64,000 nt of DNA. Source: Photorhabdus asymbiotica (GTDB taxonomy: Bacteria; Pseudomonadota; Gammaproteobacteria; Enterobacterales; Enterobacteriaceae). The stretch covers positions 434,001-498,000 of the forward strand of contig NZ_RBLJ01000002.1 in NCBI RefSeq assembly GCF_003634575.1, read 5' to 3'. Positions within the stretch are counted from its first letter, which is position 1. Each line of letters opens with the position of its first letter. Shown piece after piece: positions 49,955 to 57,230 of this stretch. The notes below the pieces were generated by a model. It was not told the origin of the DNA. It worked only from the letters and a program-made list of their open reading frames with translations, and did not search any database. Made by a program: the position numbers and the translations under genes.

Positions 49955-50081
49955 TATACCCAATAGATTTCGAGTTGCAGTGCGGCGGCAAGTGAATGAA
50001 TCCCCAGGAGCATAGATAACTATGTGACTGGGGTGAGTGAACGCAGCCAACAAAGCAGCAACTTGAAAGATGAAGGGTATA
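49955..50081 (+). repeat. ERIC element inserted in a membrane protein gene
   Basis: Full-length ERIC interrupting codon 56 of the small membrane protein gene at a TA. The insertion adds 125 bp plus a second TA and shifts the frame. Confidence 0.95.
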
Positions 50082-50415
50082 ATCAGTGGTACGAATAAGA
50101 AGAGATAATCCAGATGAATTATACTCCTTGCTTGACCATATCGTTATTATTTCTTTGATAGTTAAATCAAGAGAAATGAATCCCACATTGCTAATAACAA
50201 ATAAAGTTATTATTATCAGCATAGAGAACAATGAGTTAATCGACATTCAACCTTCCTTATCAATTTTGTCAAATCGAAAACCAACCTTAGTTAGAAAATT
50301 CCTTGCCCTGTCCATGATAATTACACATTTTTAATACATTTCACGGCAGGATATACCAGAATTATTTATCTATTCCGGTGTGATTAACAACAAAATGGCA
50401 AAATCTTAAATAAAT

Positions 50416-50522
50416 GAATTGCCTGTAGCTTAGCAATCTCTAAAGAGGCCAGGCGAACAATGCTATGCCGCTAGGCCGATTGCCAAAAGGATTGCATTAG
50501 GCTCCTCATAGAGACTCAATTA
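50416..50522. other. Structured intergenic element (large imperfect hairpin)
   Basis: Sequence 50435-50450 (AATCTCTAAAGAGGCC) can pair, with one bulge, to 50497-50516 (GGCTCCTCATAGAGACT region). Inner segments (AATGC/GCATT) extend the pairing, and an outer AATTG/CAATT closes it. The stretch is less AT-rich than its surroundings and has no gene. It could be a small RNA, an mRNA 3' structure or the end of a lost mobile element; by eye these cannot be told apart. Confidence 0.35.
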
Positions 50523-50617
50523 ACAAGCCGCTCAAGCGAACTATCGTTAACTACCCCACCGTGACAAACAGTCTATCCAGTAGTCCCCCTCCGTAATTCT
50601 CATCAATTTCTTCAGCC

Positions 50618-51661
50618 TTATTGATCGTGCTTGGCACCAAATCCTTGAGAACGGATCAACTGATTCATTACTTTCAGATCTACCCGTAGATCGTCGATAT
50701 CGTTATCCAATAGACTCTGATGCATTTCACTAAATGCAACACTCATTTCCCGTATCCCTTGATAAGTCAGTAATCTCACCTCTTCGAATTGCGTGCTATG
50801 AGCATTGTGCTCCTTTAACGAAACACAACGTTCCAATGACTTAACGATCATTGGCAAATAACGGTTGAGAAATAATTTACCGGGAGTGACATCCCTAGCA
50901 TCAGCCTGCATACAGCCAATGATCGCCTGCGTTTTCTCCTCAATCTGGCTAACCAACTCCTGTATCTCATACGTCATGCCAGACTTATAACTCGTAATCT
51001 GAGCCAATTGTTCATAATATTCAGCAAACTCTGCCAGCGCTTCATTTTGCCGACGCTGCTCTTCTGCTTGTTGACGAGCAACAATCCGTTGTTGACGTTG
51101 CAACGCTTTCCGCCGCCGGAGATGGAGCCAGAATTCAACAAACGCCACTATCAGCACAATGGCAAAAAATGCAGCACCGAACCAAACAGGAATAGCATGG
51201 GCATCCATTCTAAACAGCAATACAATGATAAGCGCTGCTATCAGCAATAATGGGAATCTGCTTACCTCTAGTTTACGTTGTCCAATAATAGTAATGAGCA
51301 AAGTCGCTAACCCACCAAACGATAATGCAACAGCCCACAGTCCCGCCAACGGACTCAACACCACCACCAACCAACCGGCCCAAGTTGCCAATCTATGTGG
51401 ACGTGGCGGATAAAGAGCTAATAATCCGATATAGCCTGACAATAGCACCATGCTGGAAATATGATTATTATCCGCAGGCAAGGTTAAAAAAGACCAAGGA
51501 GTGAACAAAGCGACACAGGCCAACGTAAACGCGATGACAAAAACTATGATATGAAACAGTACACGCGATAAAAACCGCTTAATGCTATCGAACAGGGATA
51601 TCTCTTCCTGTTCCTGCTGCTGTGCCGCATCATGGTCAGCCGATGATTGAGGTGTGGGCAT
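50618..51661 (-). CDS. XpaC-like protein (5-bromo-4-chloroindolyl phosphate hydrolysis family)
   Basis: A 347-residue protein. The N-terminal half has about five hydrophobic segments (residues about 35-175), then a charged coiled-coil stretch (LRRRKALQRQQRIVARQQAEEQRRQ, about 185-210, split by the RQQ repeats). The C-terminal helical domain (about 215-345) resembles the XpaC family. Such genes are often paired with telA-like genes, as here. The molecular role is unknown; resistance to toxic anions or cell-envelope stress has been suggested for the pair. Confidence 0.75.
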   Translation of the reverse strand: MPTPQSSADHDAAQQQEQEEISLFDSIKRFLSRVLFHIIVFVIAFTLACVALFTPWSFLTLPADNNHISSMVLLSGYIGLLALYPPRPHRLATWAGWLVVVLSPLAGLWAVALSFGGLATLLITIIGQRKLEVSRFPLLLIAALIIVLLFRMDAHAIPVWFGAAFFAIVLIVAFVEFWLHLRRRKALQRQQRIVARQQAEEQRRQNEALAEFAEYYEQLAQITSYKSGMTYEIQELVSQIEEKTQAIIGCMQADARDVTPGKLFLNRYLPMIVKSLERCVSLKEHNAHSTQFEEVRLLTYQGIREMSVAFSEMHQSLLDNDIDDLRVDLKVMNQLIRSQGFGAKHDQ

Positions 51662-51711
51662 ATATGTATTTTACTCTTATCTATTATCCATTACTGTCTT
51701 AGGAAAGCATC

Positions 51712-51830
51712 TATACCCGTTATCTTTCAAGTTGCCTCTTTGTTGGCTGCACTCACCCTGGCCACAGAGTTATCTATGCTCCTGGGGATTCGCTCACTTG
51801 CCGTCGCGCTGCAACTGGAAATCTATTAGG
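51712..51830 (-). repeat. ERIC element, slightly degraded
   Basis: A 119-bp ERIC in reverse orientation with a small internal deletion and a truncated end (ATTAGG). It lies between telA-like and xpaC-like genes, possibly in their shared transcript. Confidence 0.9.
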
Positions 51831-51844
51831 CAATAATAAGATGA

Positions 51845-52948
51845 TTAATATTGTGCATTAGCCGCCGCAGTTAAACGCTGGCGTAAATTATCTTCCATTG
51901 AGGACAATTCTCGTTCGATTTCAGTCCGCTTAATACGCGCTTCTGACGCAATGCGCATGGTATCTTCAATCGTATTGACCAAACGACTCTGCACATCGCG
52001 CAGGGTTTCAATATCAACGATAGAGCGCTCCACTTCAGTAGCCGTTGCAATGCTGCTCTGTTGCAGAATTTCAGCATTTTTACGCAATAAATCGTTAGTC
52101 GTATCAGCCACCTCTTTTTGCAATTTAGCCGCTTTACCCTGCGCTTTCAGTGACAAATTGAGTACCATCTGACTTTTCCAGATTGGTAATGTCGAAAGGA
52201 TACTGCTCTGGATCTTTTCCGCCAGTTGCTGGTTGTTATTTTGTACAATACGAATCTGTGGTGCAGTCTGTATAGCAATGGTTTTTGACAGTTCCAGATC
52301 GTGAAGACGACGTTCAAAACGATTAATATCTTCCAGCAAATCTTTAACACTCTGCGCATCCATCATGTCTTGAGACGTTGCAGCCTTTCTCTGTAGTGCA
52401 GGTAATTCCACTGTTTTAATCTGTTGTAACTTCTGTTTGCCCGCTTCAACATAGAGCGATACTTCTTTATAAAAACCGAGATTACGATCGTAAAGTTGAT
52501 CCAACACAGTAATATCACGCAGCAAGTTAAGCATTGCATTATCCAGATGAGTGGCAATGGTATCGACTTGCTGTGTTAGCGTCTTCTGATCAATCATGGT
52601 GCGTTCGACTTTCTTAAAAATTCCACCGATCAACGGTAAGTTTCTTAGAAAGTTACTACTCTTCTCTTCTGCGGATAATGCATCATGTTCGCGAATAAAC
52701 ATGACTAAAGCTGAAAGTTTCTGGCCTACTTCATTAGCTTCTTTCGTCCGTACATTCTCTAATAAGGTATCGGCAAAACGAGCAATTTCCCCCATAGGTT
52801 TGGCACCATAACTGATCACCGCCGCAGGTTGAGAAATATCGAGCTTCTCTACTAATGCGTTGAGGTGTTCTTGATCAACCAGAGCAATTGACTCATTGAT
52901 AACCATATCATGACCGAATGATGGGATAGGCATAACTTTAGTGCTCAT
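51845..52948 (-). CDS. TelA/KlaA family protein (toxic anion resistance)
   Basis: A 367-residue, almost entirely helical cytoplasmic protein of the TelA family, originally linked to tellurite resistance on plasmids. Typical stretches are FGHDMVINESIALVDQEHLN near the N-terminus, FLRNLPLIGGIFKKVERTM (about 104-122), and the long coiled-coil C-terminal half with IQSSILSTLPIWKSQMVLN (about 260-278). The pair with the XpaC-like gene downstream is conserved in many bacteria. A direct role in tellurite resistance here is not shown. Confidence 0.9.
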   Translation of the reverse strand: MSTKVMPIPSFGHDMVINESIALVDQEHLNALVEKLDISQPAAVISYGAKPMGEIARFADTLLENVRTKEANEVGQKLSALVMFIREHDALSAEEKSSNFLRNLPLIGGIFKKVERTMIDQKTLTQQVDTIATHLDNAMLNLLRDITVLDQLYDRNLGFYKEVSLYVEAGKQKLQQIKTVELPALQRKAATSQDMMDAQSVKDLLEDINRFERRLHDLELSKTIAIQTAPQIRIVQNNNQQLAEKIQSSILSTLPIWKSQMVLNLSLKAQGKAAKLQKEVADTTNDLLRKNAEILQQSSIATATEVERSIVDIETLRDVQSRLVNTIEDTMRIASEARIKRTEIERELSSMEDNLRQRLTAAANAQY

Positions 52949-53132
52949 GAAATAATCCTGTTAGCGAAATAGATAAAATAATTATATAAAAAATAAGGAA
53001 TATTATATGGCATCTACGAGGTGTTTAAAACAAGTTCTATTTTCTAACTCGCCTGTAAACGTTGACATATAAAATAAAAAATGCCTGCATAAACTGGCGT
53101 TATAAACTCATCTTAGGTGACCTTAATTGTAC

Positions 53133-53259
53133 TATACCCAATAGATTTCGAGTTGCAGCGCGGCGGCAAGTGAACGAATCCCCAGGAGCATAGATAACTA
53201 TGTGACTGGGGTGAGTGAAAGCAGCCAACAAAGCAGCAACTTGAAAGATGAAGGGTATA
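53133..53259 (+). repeat. ERIC element, full length (127 bp)
   Basis: Full-length ERIC about 100 bp downstream of the response regulator gene. A short hairpin (AACAGCCCTATAAATCGGGCTGTT, stem parts AACAGCCC and GGGCTGTT at 53278-53301) follows it and probably terminates the regulator transcript. Confidence 0.95.
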
Positions 53260-53277
53260 TTACTGACAAATACAAAA

Positions 53278-53301
53278 ACAGCCCTATAAATCGGGCTGTT
53301 T
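53278..53301. terminator. Terminator of the ssrAB-like operon
   Basis: The stem AACAGCCC/GGGCTGTT with an 8-nt loop, about 60 bp after the regulator stop; short A/T runs flank it on both sides. Confidence 0.6.
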
Positions 53302-53359
53302 CTGCAAGCTATTTTTAATAGCCAATTGTCACCCATCAGCATTAATGCTGTCTGCATGA

Positions 53360-53995
53360 TCAAGTTATTAATCCTAACTTTCTCGAGTATTTAAGTAATT
53401 CAGTGACCTTATGAACTTTGAGTTTTCGCATCATATTAAGGCGGTGAGTCTCTACTGTTTTAACACTAATACTTAGCATCTCCGCAATATTACGGTTGCC
53501 ATTACCTTCGCTGATTAGCTGTAATATTTGGCGCTCGCGTCGAGTAAGTAATGTACTGTCATCATTCGTTCCCTCTCCTAACCGGTGAACAGCCTCTTGA
53601 TTCAGGTTAGGATCAACGTAACTTTTTTTAGCTGCAACGCTGGTAATTGCAGCAAGTAATATCTGCTGTGAGCTGGTTTTCAAAACATAGGCTAATGCCC
53701 CTGCACGTAGTACACGGCTGGCCGTTAATTCATCATCATGGGCAGTAAGGGCAAGTATGCGTAAATCCGGCCAACGTTGGCAAAGTTGTGGAATAATATC
53801 CAATCCATTTAGCCCAGGAAGACCAAGATCAAGAATAACAATATCCGGTGCAAGATCTCGGCAGGCAGCATAAACAGCTAGCCCATCATCAACCTGCGCG
53901 ACTACTTGATAACGCGGATATGCAGCAAGAAGGTTCTTTATTCCATCTATGATCAGCTCATGATCATCCACTAGCAAAACTTTATAGCAAATCAT
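53360..53995 (-). CDS. SsrB-like response regulator (NarL/LuxR family)
   Basis: A 211-residue response regulator strongly resembling Salmonella SsrB. The receiver (1-120) has the acidic pair in LLVDDHE and the phospho-acceptor Asp in IVILDLGLPGLNGLDIIPQL, with Lys in VLKTSSQQILLAA. The C-terminal LuxR HTH is LTRRERQILQLISEGNGNRN then SVKTVETHRLNMMRKLKVHK. It lies 1 nt after the sensor gene. In Salmonella SsrAB switches on SPI-2; EsrAB of Edwardsiella controls both T3SS and T6SS. Its place beside an adhesin and a T6SS suggests it may control them. Confidence 0.88.
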   Translation of the reverse strand: MICYKVLLVDDHELIIDGIKNLLAAYPRYQVVAQVDDGLAVYAACRDLAPDIVILDLGLPGLNGLDIIPQLCQRWPDLRILALTAHDDELTASRVLRAGALAYVLKTSSQQILLAAITSVAAKKSYVDPNLNQEAVHRLGEGTNDDSTLLTRRERQILQLISEGNGNRNIAEMLSISVKTVETHRLNMMRKLKVHKVTELLKYSRKLGLIT

Positions 53996-53996
53996 A

Positions 53997-56798
53997 TTAG
54001 GACCTCACGGAAAAAGGTGCATTCTGCTCATGTTCCTCAGCAGAGCACAGTGTTGCATTAATCAATTTACGTAGTTTCATCAGCTCATTCTCTTGCGGCA
54101 GCGCACCGTTATGTACTTGGTTTTCCATCTCAACAATGATACATAACAACGAATTAAGCCCTGCCTGCCCACTTACTCCTTTCATGGAATGTAAGAGCTT
54201 TTCTAATACCTCCTGTTGAGTAACATGTTGTTCAACTTCGTTGAGTAAAGTTAATAATTCCCTGCGGACCCTTTCCTGCATACGCAATAAGTTCATGGAT
54301 AGTAATGGTTTGTCTGTTTCTTGCTGTACCATCAGATCAATATCACGCCGTAACTGATATTCCGCAGTCATCTCTAATATTTGAGCCAATTGGTTAATCG
54401 TAACCGGTTTGGATATGTAATCATTCATTCCAGCCTGAGCAGCGCGCTCTTTTTCCTCGGCAACCGTATTTGCCGTCAGAGCAACAATCATGCACTCTGA
54501 ATCCTGATTGTCAGAGTCAATACGCCAAAGTCGGGTAGTTTCCAGACCGTCACATTGCCCTGGCATCAATATATCCATTAATACCAGATCAAAACGGTAA
54601 CGCTTTCCTAACAATAGTGCTTCGGTACCATCCTTAGCGTACTGCACTTCTTGACCTAACCGGGTCAGCATCATACCAATAATGTCCCGGTTGGTCTCTG
54701 CATCATCCACCAATAACACACGCATACGCCAGGGCTGTAACGGTACATTATCCTGCACAGGTGACGGTGCTCCAGATAGCTGACGTTCTACAATATCCCG
54801 CAAGCGACCCGGCAAAAAACGTAAGTCATTGGCGGATAACTCGCCGTAATGCTGTTTTGACAAACAAGTGAGGCCCCATGTCATTAGTTGACGATGTAAA
54901 GCCAATGGTGCATCGACTTCCCCCTGCAATAACTCTGGTTCAATAAAATCTGTCAGCGGCAGTTGAAATACCACGCTGGTGCCTAAACCAAAAGCACTGT
55001 TGAACTTCAAACTTCCTCCCATCATTTTGGCTAGCGTAGCCGCAATAGCAAGCCCAAGCCCTGTGCCCTGAGCATGTTCTTGCACCTGATAAAAGGGATT
55101 AAATACCGATGAGATATTTTCTGGTGCCACACCACACCCGCTATCCGTGACATCGAAAATCAGCATGTTATCTGAACGGGTAACAGTCAGACAAATGCCG
55201 CCATCATCGGTAAACTTGCAGGCATTTCCTAACAAATTCACCAGAATCTGCTTTACACGGATTGCATCAAGAACTAATGATTGCGGTACATCAGCGGCGA
55301 CAAAAGTTTCTAACGTCAACCTTTTATTGTGTGCCATTCCCTGTATCGTCGCCATTGACTGATCCAACAACGGTAACAACTGACAGGTTGCATACTGCAA
55401 TTCAACTTGCCCAGCTTCAATGCGCGAAAAATCAAGTAATTTATTGATAATAAACAGTAAAGATAATGTACATTGGTGTGCCGTTTCTGCAAGTTGCAGT
55501 TGTTCGTTGTCCATTTCACTGGTTTTCAGCAGTTCCAATGCCCCCAGTGTTCCGCTAAGTGGTGTTCTCAATTCATGGCTGATCGTCGTCAAATGGCGAC
55601 TTTTACGCTTATTGGCTAACTCTGCCTGTTGTTTTGCTTCCGTTAATGCTCTGGTGCGCTCTGCTACCTTGTTTTCTAATGTGGAGTATTGCTGATTCAG
55701 GGTATCAAGTAACGCATTGTAAGCTCTAGCGATCTGACCCAACTCGTCACGCCGATTCTCTGGCAGACGGACATCTAGAGCGCTTGGCCCAGTTTTATCA
55801 ATGATATCTACAAACTGCCATAACGGTTTGGCTAAGTAATGATGCAACATCCAGAATAAAGTCAGCGTTATCATGAATAAAATAACCAACGCAAAGGGAA
55901 GCTGAATAATCGCCTGATCAATAATTTCCTCAAATAGACCTCTGGTAGGATAAAGTACCAATTGCTGCCAACCGGGACCTTTAAGCTGGATACGTAATAC
56001 CTGATAACCGGGAATATATTGCCAACCATCATGTAATTTGACCTTCTTCAGCAACGCTAGAATATGTTGCTCTTGATCCTGCGGTAATTTTCCTTTGAAA
56101 AATGGCAATAATTGTTGATTGCTGTCCAGCCAGAGATCGATGTCATAATTAGTGACGGCTTGTCCGTATGATAATAGGTCATTGAATTTAATCGCGTATC
56201 CAGTCAGTCGTCCCATTTTATCACTCGCAGCAACCGAAATACTCCAGCCACTGCCAGGAATATGCTCCGGCTGTCCCCAATAAATATTATCGTGATTGGG
56301 GCTCATGGGAAAATTCGCCAATTCAAGACATCGTTTGACAAAATAATCATCTGAGATTTTTTCCGGAGGATAAATTGATATCCCTTGAGATCGCTTAAAA
56401 ATAAAGCTGTCCAGATAATAAGCTTGTCCGGCAGCGCCATATGCCTGAATAAACCAGTTATCCTGACTTATTTCATGATCGGGCTGGCAAATATTGCCAT
56501 TGATGGGAAGATATTTACTATCAGTATTCGACGTAATATTTTTATCATTTTCATACTTTTCATAATAGGCGTCATAGCGCCTTGCCAGCTCCTGCGCGTC
56601 TTTCTCAGCGTCTTCAAAACGATGATTACTTAAATCTGCCCGTAAAGTCGCAAGATGTGATAACTCATCCATCATATGCTGGTGTGCATGTCTGAAGGAA
56701 AAAAAGGCTGTCGCTATGACAGAAATCAGCCATATAAGAAACAGCGTAAGTGATAGAAACAGCGTGAGTTTAATCACTAATGATGAGCGTGTTCTCAT
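53997..56798 (-). CDS. SsrA-like tripartite hybrid sensor kinase
   Basis: A 933-residue hybrid kinase. In order: TM1 (about residues 9-34), a large periplasmic sensor (about 35-295), TM2 (about 296-318), HAMP, a HisKA dimer with His in TTISHELRTPLSG (about 404-416), HATPase (NLLGNACKFTDD, DSGCGV, GTGLGLAI), a receiver with RVLLVDDAETNRD and Asp in VLMDILMPG, and a C-terminal HPt with His in LLHSMKGVSGQAG. The architecture and length match SsrA (about 920). The partner SsrB-like regulator follows. No other operon gene is seen. Confidence 0.9.
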   Translation of the reverse strand: MRTRSSLVIKLTLFLSLTLFLIWLISVIATAFFSFRHAHQHMMDELSHLATLRADLSNHRFEDAEKDAQELARRYDAYYEKYENDKNITSNTDSKYLPINGNICQPDHEISQDNWFIQAYGAAGQAYYLDSFIFKRSQGISIYPPEKISDDYFVKRCLELANFPMSPNHDNIYWGQPEHIPGSGWSISVAASDKMGRLTGYAIKFNDLLSYGQAVTNYDIDLWLDSNQQLLPFFKGKLPQDQEQHILALLKKVKLHDGWQYIPGYQVLRIQLKGPGWQQLVLYPTRGLFEEIIDQAIIQLPFALVILFMITLTLFWMLHHYLAKPLWQFVDIIDKTGPSALDVRLPENRRDELGQIARAYNALLDTLNQQYSTLENKVAERTRALTEAKQQAELANKRKSRHLTTISHELRTPLSGTLGALELLKTSEMDNEQLQLAETAHQCTLSLLFIINKLLDFSRIEAGQVELQYATCQLLPLLDQSMATIQGMAHNKRLTLETFVAADVPQSLVLDAIRVKQILVNLLGNACKFTDDGGICLTVTRSDNMLIFDVTDSGCGVAPENISSVFNPFYQVQEHAQGTGLGLAIAATLAKMMGGSLKFNSAFGLGTSVVFQLPLTDFIEPELLQGEVDAPLALHRQLMTWGLTCLSKQHYGELSANDLRFLPGRLRDIVERQLSGAPSPVQDNVPLQPWRMRVLLVDDAETNRDIIGMMLTRLGQEVQYAKDGTEALLLGKRYRFDLVLMDILMPGQCDGLETTRLWRIDSDNQDSECMIVALTANTVAEEKERAAQAGMNDYISKPVTINQLAQILEMTAEYQLRRDIDLMVQQETDKPLLSMNLLRMQERVRRELLTLLNEVEQHVTQQEVLEKLLHSMKGVSGQAGLNSLLCIIVEMENQVHNGALPQENELMKLRKLINATLCSAEEHEQNAPFSVRS

Positions 56799-57230
56799 TT
56801 TATAATCTCCTTATTATTCAGAGATACTTCCTGGTGAAAAACCCAAATTACTCTGTGCTTATCACGTTAAATTAACCACAGGTTTAACAGTTATCTAATT
56901 GGGTTATATCTCTCCGGTACTCTATAATTCAAGAAAAACACACTAGAAGATAATAAATACTTTATGGCAGATAACAATCAGATAAAACTTATCAAAATTA
57001 TTTAACTAAATCATGATCAAAATCAATTTTACACTTATTTCATCTCAACAAAGCCCAAACGAAAGTGAATATCTGCCAGCGAAACGTTTTTCTGATCACT
57101 GGCAGTCGATTATTCAGAAACAGAAGTTTTCCTTTCCCACAAACAATACTTAATGTGGGAAAGAGTGAGTACTTTTTAATCAGGTTGCCGGGTTAAGCTA
57201 CTAGGCTGACATTGATTGTTATAAGAATTA
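56799..57230. other. Intergenic region with one hairpin
   Basis: About 430 bp with no gene. It contains the promoter of the ssrAB-like operon and, at 57131-57163, a hairpin with stem CTTTCCCACA/TGTGGGAAAG, about 70 bp beyond the end of the inverse autotransporter gene. There is no U-tract, so whether the hairpin terminates is uncertain. Confidence 0.5.

Larger units (their letters stand above)
49565..50246 (-). pseudogene. Small membrane protein gene split by two ERIC insertions
   Basis: The reading starts at ATG 50244-50246 (MSINSLFSMLIIITLFVISN) behind the site AAGGAAGG and runs 55 codons until ERIC 49955-50081. Removing that element but leaving one TA joins ATTGAT...RTTD to Y-VMLTNN in frame. 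It then runs to NTNEQ, where a second ERIC (49566-49692) sits in the stop codon: leaving one TA restores TAG. The ancestral product would be about 143 residues with four hydrophobic segments. No family is recognised. At present only fragments could be made, the second with an ERIC-encoded C-terminal tail. Confidence 0.88.

Noticed and set aside
53100..53363. Small leftward frame through an ERIC (87 codons)
   Set aside because: More than half of its codons are ERIC-derived; similar frames occur at other ERIC copies.
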